Source: Orbilia blumenaviensis
Lineage: Eukaryota; Ascomycota; Orbiliomycetes; Orbiliales; Orbiliaceae
NCBI GenBank assembly: GCA_036872755.1
Contig: JAVHNS010000002.1
Span: 3,410,001-3,474,000, forward strand
DNA: 64,000 nucleotides
Direction: 5' to 3'
Position 1 is the stretch's first letter, and each line of letters begins with the position of its first letter. The notes beneath the pieces were generated by a model. That model did no database searches, was not told where the DNA came from, and saw only the letters and a program-made list of their open reading frames with translations. Below are positions 1 to 12,400 of this stretch, piece by piece. The position numbers and the translations under genes were made by a program.

Positions 1-1758
1 AGACAGAAAGCAAGTCGGAGAGCACTCCCTCAGCGAAACCGCCTAATTCGCGGTCAACCTCGAGTAGTAGTCGCCTCGTCGATAAGCTTAGTCGAATAAC
101 CCCCACCTCCTCCCCAAAACTAAACGGAATCACCGCTCCACCATCGGATTCCGCTTCCGAACGAAGTCCAGGCGCTTCTACCAAGCAGTCCCCTGTTCTC
201 GGGGCACAATTGTCCAAACAGTCTTCGCCTGTCGAGCTCCCAGCTCCTGTCATTCAGGCTCCTGTTCCACAGAAACAAAAAGGCTCCCTAGCCCGAATGT
301 TCTCTAGAACCGGCAAGAAAGAATCACTCGATGTCACACCGGCTCCCACCACAACTTCTACCCCAGTTAACGGCGAGAGACCGTCAACGGATCGTCAGAC
401 CAACGGGACCGAGAAGAAGGTCGATACGAAAGTTCCTCCGAAAAAGAATAGCATCTCTGAAGAGTCAATAAAATCCGTCATCAAGGCAAAGGACGTCGCT
501 ACCCAGCTGAAACGCTTCGAATTCGTCGACGAAGGCGACCATATCCATCACCTGAAAAGTGCTAAACGCCAGGAGAAACTCTCGGATATGCTCCGTGATC
601 TTATCTTGGGCAAGAGAAAGGACGACCTCCCCGATGGCGACCTCAACCTCGTATCCTCATGGGTAGAGCAGTTCAAGAACGACAAAGATAAATTGGCTTC
701 TGACAAAAAGGGTGGTCCAGGTGCCACTTCAACTCTCGTGCAAAAATATGGAAAATGTCAAGAGGTCGTCGGTCGCGGTGCCTTTGGTATTGTCAGGATA
801 TCGCACAAGATAGACCCTAACCATGAGGGCAAGGAGCAACTCTACGCGGTTAAAGAATTCAGACGCCGACCACAGGAATCCGCGAAGAGGTATACCAAAC
901 GCTTGACTTCTGAGTTTTGTATCTCCTCCAGCCTCCGACATCCAAATGTTATTCACACTTTGGATCTCCTCCAGGATGCAAAGGGTGACTATTGTGAGGT
1001 TATGGAGTATTGTGCTGGAGGTGATTTGTACACCCTCATCTTGTCAGCCGGTAAACTCGACTGTGCTGAAGCAGACTGCTACTTCAAGCAGCTGATGCGT
1101 GGTGTTGAGTACATGCACGAAATGGGTGTTGCCCATCGCGATCTAAAACCGGAAAACCTTCTCCTTACCAGTCGTGGAGCCCTGAAAATCACGGATTTTG
1201 GAAATGGCGAGTGCTTCCGTATGGCTTGGGAGAAGGAAGCTCACAAGACGTGTGGTCTCTGCGGATCCGCTCCTTATATCTCCCCTGAGGAGTATATTGA
1301 GAAGGAATTCGACCCTAGAGCCGTCGATGTCTGGGCTACAGGTGTCATCTACATGGCTATGAGAACCGGACGACATCTCTGGCGTGTTGCTAAGAGAGAT
1401 GAGGATGAGTTCTTCGAGAAGTACTTGGAGGGCAGGAAGGATGAGGCTGGATATGGACCAATAGAAAGTTTGCATCGGGTATGTTCAGCACCCAGATCCT
1501 TGTGACTTTGAACGGTTTACTAACTATCTCTCACAGGCCCGTTGCCGCAATGTCATCTACTCAATCCTCGATCCTAATCCAACGCGTCGTATCACTGCCT
1601 CCCAGGTCCTCAAGTCCGAATGGGGCAGAGAAATCAAGGTTTGCCGTGCCGGTGAAGAAGGCGACAACCCGAATGTCCGGGACCATCAACATCGTCAAAC
1701 GACAGCCAGCAGCCCCACCCGCGAAGATGCACAAGGTACTAAACAAGTCAAAGCTTAA
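1..1758 (+). CDS. HAL/Sat4-family Ser/Thr protein kinase, 3' part
   Basis: This is a fungal HAL-type protein kinase (Sat4/Hal4, Hal5 and Npr1 group; S. pombe Oca2/Hal4), a family that regulates potassium and nutrient transporters at the plasma membrane. The reading frame is open through base 3, so the N-terminus lies outside the window. The visible part begins with a Ser/Pro/Lys-rich disordered region. The kinase domain follows, with a glycine loop (GRGAFGIV, near base 770), the AVKEF lysine, HRDLKPENLL, DFGNG in place of DFG plus its usual neighbours, and SPEEY at the APE position. One intron runs from 1479 to 1536 (gtatgt...ctaac...cacag). The second exon starts with ARCRNVIYSILDP, a typical HAL C-lobe block, and stops at 1756-1758. 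The family call is firm; which paralogue it is cannot be told. Confidence 0.9.
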
Positions 1759-4700
1759 AGTACTCTATCTTGTGATTCTCATCTCAACCTCACGCCGGAT
1801 ACTCCCGACCATCCTTCCAATAATTTCGAAAGGATACACACTATTACTCTTTTTCTTGTTCAATTCACCGCGCTTTCTATGAAAGCGCCAGGCTTGCCTC
1901 GTTTCTGAGATGCCAAAGGCCCATATTTGGCATATTACTTTCATTTAATTAATCATGGGGTATTCCTCACGCTTTCTCTCTTTCCTGGACAGGCTCCTGT
2001 TAGGTCTCAAGGCTCGGCCCTTGGCTGCTTGGAACTAATGATCCTCTGATCGTAGAAACCCTTTCTAATCCCTTTCAGAATATGTATTATACACTCTCGT
2101 TGTTTCTTTTGCTCCCTTCCTATATTATTATGGCTATGAAAATTTATCGGAAGGAGAGATCAAAATACTTACAATCGGAAGACGGAAACAAAAGTATTTT
2201 ATGGTGTGGAATACTTTATAAATGTTATTGCGTTTAGACTTTTCAAAGATGTATTGCGAGATAAAGCATGTCTTTTTTTTTTCTTTTGAGTCCACGGGAG
2301 GGAACGTTCTGATGCCTTTTTGTTTGTTTGTAAAGCTGTCACGAGGAGTTATTGTGCTTTTGGTTGTGATTCTTCGGTTTTCTTCCCTTCATCCTGACCC
2401 CCCCTTTTTTTCTTGACCCTCACTGATGATGGACTTATGACATGAAGGCGTTTTTCCCTTATGCTATTTCTTTATTGTTCCTTAAATCTCTTCTTACGCA
2501 TTCTGGCGGGATATTGCTTCTATTGCTCAGAACAAGTACAGTACGGAGTCGGGATACGCACGTCGGTTTTCTTATGGTTTCCCTTGTATAAAGATATCTC
2601 TTTCCCCTTATTAGTTAATCTTTTCTCTATCATTCCAGTGCTGCATTCACGTTTTGCGCATGCTTAGTACTTTGGTACACTTCGATCTTGTTTTTTGCTT
2701 TACAGCCTACTAAGCTAACAATTACTTATTCGAATGCCTATCGAGAGCTCGAGGTGGAGCGGATAATGCACATGGATGGATTTTGGTGCGCGGTAGAATG
2801 CCATTCATGCATCCTTCGCTTCGACAGCTCCAGTCTATACTACGAATTTCCTTATTATGAATTGTATCCTTCAAGCAAAATCCCGAATTAAACACTTTTG
2901 GTTCAGTATGGCTCTCTTGGTTTCAAATATTCTTTTCAAGACATACTTCAATTCATGATCTAAGATATTTTGGGGGGATTTTTTTTTCCGGATTTGAGAT
3001 TTTCTTCTCTGGCTTATGGATTACGCAAGTTTCTGTGGCGGGTCTTTGTCATTTATTCTAGCCTTTCGCCGTCGAATTGAATCAATCAAAATCATGATGA
3101 TGAATGATGATGATGACCCCATACTTTCTACTACCGTAATACAGCTAGCTACACATATAGGCCGAGGAAAAACGAAATTCCGACGGAAAATCCCCCCACT
3201 GAATGTGTGACCAGACCCGGAAGTAAGCCCCCCCAAAATATGCTGCGCATAGACTTTTGCGAAAAGAAATAGCCAATCCAACCGAATGCAACGATGATAT
3301 CATGATAGTGTTAGCAGAATTGGAAAAGAAGGCGTTTTTAGGTTCAGAAAAATGTCTTTGTTCCCCACGTCCGCTTCCTGCCATTGCCGTGGCCTTCCAG
3401 GCGACGAAGGTACATACGGGACAGGTGGACCGTCAGATCGTGTATTATACGACCTACATACATTGTAGGTATGTACTTCCTTAGGCTGCTTCGACGCCCC
3501 GGGCCGGAATGTTCCCGCGTTTCTTTTTGCCCTCGTTGCTTTTCTTTCCTCGTATCAAAGCCACCCATCGTGAAGCTAAAACGCCGTCATAGGTTTAGAA
3601 CCGATCGTGACAGGCGATTGGCTTTTTTTTTTTTAATAATTTTTTCCCTGGTTTAACTATTTAGTTAGGGCTGTGGCTTGCACTTAGCCCTTTCTCTCAA
3701 AGATCGTCCAAGATGCTATCGGCTTACTAGCTTTAGCTGTCAGGAATTTTTAATGACGTAATGTCGCGAAAACGTGGGGACCCTTGCCGCGGGCGTGATG
3801 TGGGTTTGTGACCTTTTTATGAGATGGTAAGGGGACACGCCCGATATGGGCAACGTGGATAGGTTGAGCCACGATTCACAGGCCATTCTTGGGGGATCGA
3901 TCTGCCCTATGTTAAGTAAGTACTTGAGTAAATATGTACGTGCAAGTATTTTTATATGTATACCGCGATCATGTGCTGGCCGACCCCGCGGGATCGGGAG
4001 GCTCCCTAGCTAGTAACGCTTCTGTATGTCACGAAGGTCTTTAAATCTGGGGAAATAAAGTACTTGTTTTTGGAGCAACCTGCTCATGTGCCCATATATA
4101 GGATGGATGGGATTTACATGTGGCACTCACGCTTCTGCTCTCCCAGGTCAGCGTTTAGCTATGTGCCGTTCAAGTTTCCCTCATTGCTATAGCATATATC
4201 AATATCGCTGTCCTATACATCAGAAGGTTTATTCCATAACCGTCGGATTGGGGGGAATTCTGTGGCACTGTTAACGTCGTACACTTATGAAACGACATGG
4301 GTCACACATGCGGGTCCCTTATCGATTACTTTATGTATGTCATGCCATATCCAGCCCAAGAATTTGTAGGAAAATTCCAGCGGTTCCAGCTCCGGGGGCT
4401 GAAACCGGGTATATATCTGAATCAAATAGACCTTTTCGACGCGCGCGATCGATGGGGGGCAGTTCTTTATGTGAAGGAATTCAAAAAGTAATAGTATGTG
4501 AATTCGAAGGGCTTGGATAGTGAAAAAAGGCCTGGTATAGTGCAATGCCGTAGGAGAGAGAATCACAAGTTATCACGAGAGCATGGACCAGCCCGAACAA
4601 GGAAGCTGGTATCGGCAAACGACACAGGCTAGCTGCATATGCTTCACATAGTTGTCAAGTCCTGGCGTGGACCCGCTGGAGTGGAAGCCTCTGCTGCACT

Positions 4701-5224
4701 GTTCGACTTCGCGACCTTTCCCTCTGGCTGACTGGCAGCTAAGGAAGCAAGTAGGTATTAGCACAAGTAAAATGTTGGAACGTCTGTTTTTCCTGGGGGC
4801 GTATACGTGAAACCGCAAACTGCCAGATCACATTCCCTTGTCCCGTCGTCTTCTCTCTCTCTGCCTCATTCCTTGTCGGTCGTACATACACGATCTGGGC
4901 CGGCGGTGGTGTGCTGATAGCGTCCAGCTCAAACTATCTCCCGCTTTGGTCTCTTTTTCATTCCTCTTCCTTCTCTTTTTCCTTTCTCCCCTTAGTTCTC
5001 GGGTTAAACGTTCGGAGTCCACACAGAGTAGCCTATTACAGCATTTTTAGACGACATAGCAAAGATATCGGTCCTACAACATATCATAAGCAAAAATCTG
5101 GCCCATACATACTATACGTACCCCTCTACGCATCGATCGATCACGAACAAACCAACCATTACCACCGTAGTAGTGGTTGTTACCGATAGCACGAAATAAC
5201 CCACCGACCTACAAGTCTTAAACC
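1759..5224. other. Gene-poor spacer between HAL kinase and SARAF genes
   Basis: This holds the 3' region of the kinase gene and the promoter and leader of the SARAF gene. I see no reading frame with recognisable protein character on either strand. The last 400 bases are rich in C/T and contain short open frames typical of a fungal 5' leader. No repeat longer than a homopolymer run was noticed. Confidence 0.5.
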
Positions 5225-7177
5225 ATGCGGTCTCGAAAACGGCTTCTCCTCTGCCTTCTCGGCATTCTCTCTGCAGCAACCACCACTTTGGCCGCGTCTT
5301 CCGATGTCTCCGCCTCGACGGCCACCACAACGGCCAAAACAAAAGCCAAGAGTGATAAGATCCTCTTGTCGCGGATACGAAGTCTAACGTTACGACATGG
5401 ACAGATGACGACCAGTCGGAGGGTTTCGGCGATTCCTCAGTTGAAATGTGTCGGTGGGGATGCAAAGGGATTACATGTTCGTGATATTTCTTCCCGATCG
5501 CCTTCTTGTTCTTCTTCTTTTTCTTCCCGGAGATATATTATATTGGCTTCTCGATTGTTGGTGTTTTTTTTTTTTTTTTTTTTTTTGTTGGAGGGATGGA
5601 TGTTGACTTTGGGTGTCTTTTGTTTGGTGGGTTTAGGATGTGGATGTCATGAGATGCACAAATATGGATGCAGACTATGGTAGGTCTAAAGCTCCTCACT
5701 CACACACACACATATTACTACTTAAGACCGACTGGCTAACTATAAATTCTTCCTCTTACGAAAATAGATGACGATGAGTAAGTTCCATAAATACTCACAT
5801 CGACTCTTTGGGCCGATTTCTATTTTGGCAAAGTGGATCGATTTTTTTGTTATCAGAACCTTCATCGCTGACAATTCGGAGTAGTGTATCGTGGAGCTGC
5901 GAAGCGACTTTACCGCATTTCTTCAAGTAAGGCTGGTTCTAAAGATTATATGGCGTAATGTCAATTAAGACCGGTATTCTAACGGAGGACATCTTACCGC
6001 CAACAGACTCGGAGCAACGGATGTAATATGCGAAGGATATGCAAGTGCAGACGATCCATTCGTCTTCAAGGGTAGCTGTGGAGTAGAATATATTCTTATG
6101 GTTAGGAATTCATTCCACCACCTTCTTCTACCTACGAAGAGTCTACTTACCTATATATACTCACCAATTTTCTTCGCAAATATAGTTAACAGAAGCCGGC
6201 CATAAAAGATATCCGAAAACAGAAGAGCAGATAAAAGAGGAAGAAAAGAAAAAAGAGGAGGAGGAGGAAGAAAAGAAGAAGGAAGAACCCGTGAAGTCGG
6301 TGACCAGTGAGTATTTTTACCTTTTAAGTTCCTTCATTGCGACTTTTTTTTTTTTCCTCGCCGGGTTGAAATAATGGCCTCTGATTTCCTCGATAATAAT
6401 CTGGGACCGAGGCTAATAATAATAACAATTATAGGCTGGTCTGGTATGATCGAGTTTATATTATGGCTGGTATCCATAATCGGCTTCTTCGCGTTTATCG
6501 CCTATACAGCATACAAGGCGCCTGAACAGCGACCACAGCAACCTGGTGCATGGCAAGGCGATGGTGGATGGGGTCCTGGCGGTGGTGGAGGCGGAGGCGG
6601 AGGGGGTGGGGGTCCAGGCGACGGATGGGGAGGTGGAGGCGGGGGCGACAATTGGCGAGCGTATCGAGACGACGCACCGCCACCATATACGAAACCCCGT
6701 CCTTCAACATCTCGCAGGGGTACCAGCAGTTCATATGGTGGAAGACAGCAACAGCAACAGCAACAACAGCCGGTGCAAGAACAGTGGAGACCCGGGTTTT
6801 GGACTGGAGCCGCAACTGGAGCCGCTGCGAGCTATCTGGTGAATAATTCCAGCGCAAGGAGTCAAGGCAATCAGAGGGATAATTACGAACGGGAAAGAGA
6901 AATGGAACGAGCAGCGCAGGAAAGAGAGCGTGCGGCACAGGAGAGAGAAAGAGCTTCACAAGAGAGAGAAAGGGCCGCGCAAGAGAGAGCTGCGCAAGAG
7001 AGAGCTGCCGAGAGGCAGAGAGTTGCACAGGAGAGGGGTGCTGGGAGAGCTAGATATAGTAACGGTGCCGGAGGGTGGCGAACCAGTAGCTATGGTGGAA
7101 GTTCATATGAAGGAGAGTCTGGTAGCTCGGCATATGAGCATACAAGTACTGGCTTCGGACAGTCTAGAAGACGGTAA
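5225..7177 (+). CDS. SARAF (TMEM66)-family store-operated calcium entry regulator
   Basis: SARAF is an ER membrane protein that damps store-operated calcium entry in animals; its role in fungi is little known. Exons are 5225-5476, 5637-5679, 5768-5777, 5885-5926, 6007-6100, 6186-6306 and 6435-7177 (1305 nt, 434 residues), and all phases agree. The protein starts with a signal peptide. A luminal domain follows with family blocks: TTSRR, IPQLKCVGG, VDVMRCTN, a VSWSCEA-like block, GATDVICEGY and GSCGVEY. After an acidic/lysine stretch there is one membrane segment near residues 192-214. The cytosolic tail has a glycine-rich run, a PPPY motif, PGFWTG as in animal SARAF, and Glu/Arg/Gln heptads. 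It ends in SRRR, like the animal protein. Exon 3 is only 10 nt. Intron 1 has an unusual gttcgt donor and a T23 run. The neighbour on the 3' side, FUN14, is convergent. Confidence 0.9.
5564..5586. repeat. T23 homopolymer in SARAF intron 1
   Basis: Twenty-three consecutive T residues lie inside the 160-nt first intron, about 50 bases before the acceptor. The tract is likely to be length-variable between strains. Confidence 0.9.
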
Positions 7178-7507
7178 AGTAATATTACGAATTTTTTCCT
7201 TTTTCCTCTCTTTACGCTCACGAAGTCCATGAAACATCGTTTGCATGAATATTTTATCTGGCTTTTTAGCATGGCGCTGGAGGTATACATTGCTTTCTAG
7301 GTTTAGTGTTCTTCATTCGTATCCCACTTATTCCTTTTCTTCTTCTATTATTTTTCTTCTCCCTGGGTGTCCTTCGTATAGTCTCGGTCCTCCTTCGTAC
7401 ATGTACGTTTGATTGCTTCCTATACAATCCGTATGGATAAACCATTCAAAAGCACCCAATCCCAATATTCGCGCTACTAATGCCCTAATAATGAAACCCT
7501 TCCCCCC

Positions 7508-7540
<33 letters not shown>

Positions 7541-7660
7541 AGGAAACAGGAAACAGGAAACAAACGCCTAAAAGAATAGATCCCATACGACGAAAATAAT
7601 ATTGGGCACCCAGAAGTCGACCTCCAGGTCATCCAATAGCGGCTCAAGTGCCTCCCACCC
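7178..7660. other. Convergent 3' intergenic region, SARAF/FUN14
   Basis: The 3' ends of SARAF (+) and FUN14 (-) face each other here. The stretch holds a C7-A31 run followed by three CAGGAAA units (annotated separately). No gene is seen. Confidence 0.6.
7502..7560. repeat. C7-A31 tract followed by (CAGGAAA)x3
   Basis: Bases 7502-7508 are C, 7509-7539 are A, and 7540-7560 are three perfect CAGGAAA units. It lies between two convergent stop codons and may fall in one or both 3' UTRs. Confidence 0.9.
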
Positions 7661-8259
7661 CTAGTTTGCGAACCAGGCGCTAATGGCGAACGAGGAGGCG
7701 AACGAGTACTTGAACGCTGCATTCTCAGTAAGCAATCGTTTGGTGTCAGTTTCTTCAAGGTATTGTCTTATTCTGTAATTTCGCGGAAGAACGTGGTAGC
7801 CGTGGCGTTCTATGTACTATAGCACCCACCATAACCCAAGATTTAGCAAAATATATACCTTCTAGAATATATTAAACGGTAGATGTGGAGAATAGTATAA
7901 AGACCCACCTGAATCACCAGTATAACAAACAATGATACAAACGCAATCACCCTTGACAGCCTTCCAACTATATATCCAGCACAAACACCAGTGAACGAGC
8001 CCAATGACAACTGACGGTATTGGCTAGCATCAAAAATCCCAGCACTGCGTTTCACATTATCGTCTTCTTCAATATACCTTCTTCTACCGAATCTCGGGTC
8101 TTCCTGGCGAGCTTCAAGGATTCGATCGGTTAGATAAGGTGCGGATTGACATTGTAGGATGTAGCTGCGCCGAGGGAATAGGATTTGGTGGGAGACGTAT
8201 AGAGTCGGCACTGTCAGGCCGATTGTGAGGCGGAGACCAATGGGACGTAGGAACGCCAT
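7661..8259 (-). CDS. FUN14-family mitochondrial outer membrane protein
   Basis: This belongs to the FUN14/FUNDC1 family of small mitochondrial membrane proteins; in animals FUNDC1 is a mitophagy receptor, and yeast Fun14 is the fungal relative. Exon 1 is 8259-7909 and exon 2 is 7816-7661. The intron (7817-7908) has a gtgggt donor and a tatag acceptor, giving 168 residues. The N-terminus is hydrophobic and basic. The family signature starts near residue 83 with LGSFTGVCAGYIVG, followed by a hydrophobic segment ending in VILVIQ. The second exon continues in phase with a HGYHVLP-like block, and ends with ENAAFKYSFASSFAISAW, the characteristic FUN14 C-terminus. Yeast Fun14 is slightly longer. No LC3-interacting motif could be assigned with confidence. 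Confidence 0.88.
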
Positions 8260-9181
8260 TTCGTATGCAGGGAGGTCGTAAGAGCACGCAGCTACTCAAG
8301 TATTAGTAGTATTTTAAGGTTCCCTGATAAGCGAATTGAAGTAGGTCCCACGAAATGGCGCTTCTTTAGGAAAGGATGAAGAGGTTGTACATATGTCAAA
8401 TAGAATTGATCGAGAGGAAAAATGGAGGATGTCCGGAGCCAGCTGGAGCTGAAAAGTTTCCCCGGATTGCGCGTTGGGATATGACGTCGATCGCGGCTAG
8501 ATCTGGGTCTTGGCGCCTATCGGGCCGGTTCCCCTGGTTCCCGGGGAGGTTGGTTGCATTTAATCACACTGACAACACGTTAGCAAAGGGAATGCAGCTA
8601 CACTCATAGTATCGACGTTGATCGGTCTGTCCATGATTAATTGAGATTGTTTTTTTATTTGCCTGGCTGATTGATGGGTCCTACTGCTGATGTGTTTACC
8701 ACTGGTTCAATTTATGAAATCGAACCTGAGTACTCTTGCTAGTCATTTGACAATCTATAGGTATCTGCGCGCATGCGTCATATGATGGTTTCCCTGGGTT
8801 TGAATACTATGTCCTAAGCTAGCTTGGTTTCGAGACTATAGCACTGGACTATTGGGAAGATATTTCAGTTCGGGTTGTTAGAGTAAAAAAATATGACTAT
8901 AACCATTGAGTCTTAGAGATATGTGTGGAGAAATTAGACGTTGAGTGCAAATGGATTCGGGTAATAGCATGCATGTAAATTTAACTATAGTACATTTTAT
9001 TTCTACAGGAGAAGAGAGAAGGAAAAAACAATGCCGAAAGATCTCGATCTTTTGGTTAAGAGCGGTTTCAGTATGGGAGTCACTCTCTTACTGAGACCGA
9101 TGTCCCTAGAATGAAAAGGTTTCGTTTTTATTTGACCTATCCCCCTCTAGAAATGAATTCTGTAGATCTGTAGGTAGCCCT
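8260..9181. other. Spacer, FUN14 promoter side to cysteine-rich gene
   Basis: This holds the presumed FUN14 promoter and the 3' region of the small cysteine-rich gene. I see no gene-like frame and no clear repeat. Confidence 0.5.
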
Positions 9182-9472
9182 CTACCTCTTCTTGCAAGGG
9201 CGGCAGGTGTTGTAGCAGCAGTTGTAGCAAGCATCGGTGGGGTAGCCGGTCTTCTTGCATTCACCCCAGCAGGACTGGATGACGGATGGGGATGGGCAGT
9301 GTTCGCGTGCTACATATAAATCAATACGTTAGTACCTGTGCAAATGTAGATTCCAAAGAAGATAGAACCCTCCATTGAGAGTTTTCTACGAGTACATACC
9401 TTCGAGTCCGGCGGGGACAGCAGCAGCAAGGATGGCTGGGATGGCCATGACGATGACGATGAAGGACTTCAT
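9182..9472 (-). CDS. Small secreted cysteine-rich protein (66 residues)
   Basis: The gene is too short for ordinary ORF cut-offs but is well supported. Exon 1 is 9472-9400 and exon 2 is 9309-9182. The intron has a gtatgt donor, a perfect tactaac branch site and a tag acceptor, and phases agree (201 nt). Residues 1 to about 20 form a classic signal peptide (MKSFIVIVMAIPAILAAA), followed by AVPAGLEA. The mature peptide of about 45 residues has eight cysteines at 29, 38, 42, 52, 55, 56, 60 and 63 (C-x8-C-x3-C-x9-C-x2-C-C-x3-C-x2-C) and ends in a basic KKR. The eight cysteines suggest four disulphides. I do not recognise the family. Roles such as effector, antimicrobial peptide or cell-wall-associated peptide are only guesses. 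A TATA-like box lies upstream, so the gene looks intact. Confidence 0.82.
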
Positions 9473-12400
9473 TTTGTTGGAATAAAGGTATAGTATTAAG
9501 GTACCAAGGTTTGAGGAGGAGATTTAGTTTCTGGAGTGTTTGTAGTTGATACTCTGAAAATATGCTCGTATCTAATATTATTTTACACTTTGTAGGAAGA
9601 TGGCATGCTGTATTTATACACCAATGGCCTCCTATGAAGCGCCTCGGAGCTGAAGAGTCACTATAACCAAGTTCCAATATGGCCATGAGATAGGGCATAT
9701 CGTGAAGAGAACAAAAATCATGAGAGAAAAAAACTACAACGGCCCGGCGGCGCGGTAAACCGTTCTGAAGGAAAACCAGTCGGTATACTCAGGAACGATC
9801 TTCGCTTCAAGAACCATGGGACGCTGTTCCAACAGACGGAGATATGCGAAAAATGATAGCAACCCGCTAACCGGGGTAGCGAAGATCAATTTCTCAAAAG
9901 ACCGTAGTTAATATAGCCTAAGATTCAATTGAGCCTCACAGCAAAACTCTGGAGCCCCTTAAGCCCGAAGTTTAAGATTATGTTAGCTAATAATCCCGCT
10001 TGAAACCTTTCATAATGCCTAAGAAAAATTCGCCAAATCGAGATTACAATTGGTCGCTATAGCAGATTCCTTGCCTTGCGCATGGCGGGTGCGGGGAGGG
10101 TTTGTGGTAATCCTGGTAGTCGGAGGTATTCGCCTAATATCTCATAATGGTATGGTTCCATGCAGCTTCGCTTTCCCTGGCAAAAAGTCTTCTATGTGCT
10201 TGGCTGGGGTAAAATCGATCGATATGCCTATATGCAAGCCATAGTTACATATGGGCATAGGGATCGAGTTGTGGTTCCATCCTCTTGTAATTCCCTTTCC
10301 CTCGCCAGTATTTTAGATTTTCCGCCTCTCATTTTCTTTTGATTTCCCTTCTTGTTCTTAGCTAACTAGCTACTAGTTCGGTATTGGAGAGTGCGAATGA
10401 AGCCTTGCCGTAAACCGAATCCAGGGTTAGTGGCTGCGGTTTTCGACGTTTCAGCAGTCGACCGCCTTGGCTGATTGAGAATATTGCAATTGTTGGCAAA
10501 GTATTTTGCATGCACAGGCGGAAGGGACCTTCAAATTCCGGTTCTATGCTTGTTGCAAATCCGACCACACTATTGCAGTGGAATGTTGATTTATGTTGGT
10601 GCAATGTTTGCTTTCAAGGCCACGGTTCCGGCAATAGTACTGGTCACGGCCACCGTAGAACTTTCTACCAGGACGAAGCTGGGGAGCAGGTTTACAAGAC
10701 AAAATGTTTGCAACATTATATTAAAACCTTTAGGATTTTTCTTTTGCCAAATTGTCCGGAGCAGTTAAGCACCAGCCTGATAGCCCAGCCTTTCCTTTGG
10801 AGCTATTCAATCCGATTGAAATTCGATTCAATGAATCTATATAGTAGTATTGACGAGCATCACACTATCGGCTTGGCTTTAGAGACCTATTGAACGAAAA
10901 AAGGTAAGTTTAGACGTCTGTCAGCTTCATGGTTAAGTTAAAATATGCATATGGTGCATGATGCTTGCAGAAGCATAGTTGAAAACATATATACAAACAT
11001 ATAGATTGCCGATGATTGGGCCTTGCCTAGACGCCTAGGTATATACGGTATCCGAAACACTTATTCGCAATGCCTCGTACGAGACCAACTGTTATATCAT
11101 ATATAATAACATTTCATCCGCCCATCAAAATAACCAATTAGGGATAGAATACCTTGCAGTGCCATGGAAATGCTTTAGCAACAAGGGCACCACGTGGAGG
11201 ACTTGGTATCTTGAGTTGCCGTTCTGCGCAATAGTGAATTTGGTGTCCGGCTTCCTGGCTCCAAACCGACCGGGGCTGCAGGTTGTATCTTGCAAAATGC
11301 TTAGTACTCGCACGCTTGTAGCTGCAAAGGTTTGATTGGGTGGACTTATGCGCATAGGCTCCTATAGCATTTTCGCTAGGCCTCAGGAGGTAGTTATATG
11401 TGGCTAATAAGATACTATCACTACTACCATGTTTCAATGCCCATTGATATTCCATTCGAGAAGAAGAAGAAGAAGAATATAATTTGATCACAACTAGCTG
11501 TTTGTCCGCAAGCTTCTCGAGAGGTCAATTTTTTTTAAAAAAATTTAAACCATGGAGCATACTCCTAATATAGATGCCCAAGGTATAATCGCAGAGGGGA
11601 TGGGAGATCTGGAGGAGACTAGAGCAAAGAATTAGTATACATAGGCATTTTCTTGTGCTCAGGCATTCTAACTGGATGAACTAGGCTATAGCTAATAGCT
11701 CATGCTATATAATAGCGTAATGAGGAGGCTAGAAGGCAAGCCAGGGATAAATACATGCTGGCTGCGTATGTGCACATTCAATTACTGATTAGGTCGAGAC
11801 TGGGTACCGATATTATACAGACTTCGAGATTAGAAATGGCGTTCGGTAAATGAATAATCTCTTCGTAGCTAGCCGTTGAGAAAGGATATCAGTTTTCTAA
11901 GTAGACGGCATATATATATAAACTTACACATCCCACGGGACGGATAAGTTTTAGGATAGTTGATAGGTAAGTATAAGCTGGCGCCTGGATATACATTAAC
12001 ACAAGATGGGCAGATCTGAAGCTGAGGTGGTCTCATATTTCGGTTTCCATGGATCCAAAACAATTCAAAGTACTTAGCAAGCAATCAAGTAATAATGTAT
12101 TGGCATGCAAAATGCATTGCATTCTGCATAACTGTCAGTGAGATTTGGTCTGAGCTCGTTGGTATGAGATTGTTAGGTTTAACTACGAGACTGTGTTCTG
12201 GGTGTGTTGGCCGAGACTGGATGTGTTGTTGGTGGTGGGCGCCGGCCTTGGCACTCGACGGATCACCAGCTCAGCGACAGACCAGCTGTTACTTTGATGG
12301 CATTACTGCTCACCCACTCCAGTCGATAGGCGCTTATAAGCTATCTACTTATTTAAGTGCTTCTTAATTCAGTGCCTACTTAGGTACCTACCTACTTACT

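Noticed and set aside
6495..7028. 177-codon minus-strand frame
   Set aside because: Shadow of the glycine-rich and Glu/Arg-rich tail of the SARAF gene.
10475..10893. Overlapping plus-strand frames of 97 and 127 codons
   Set aside because: Two frames and the opposite strand are open at once, with no conserved block and no start context; composition effect is the simpler reading.
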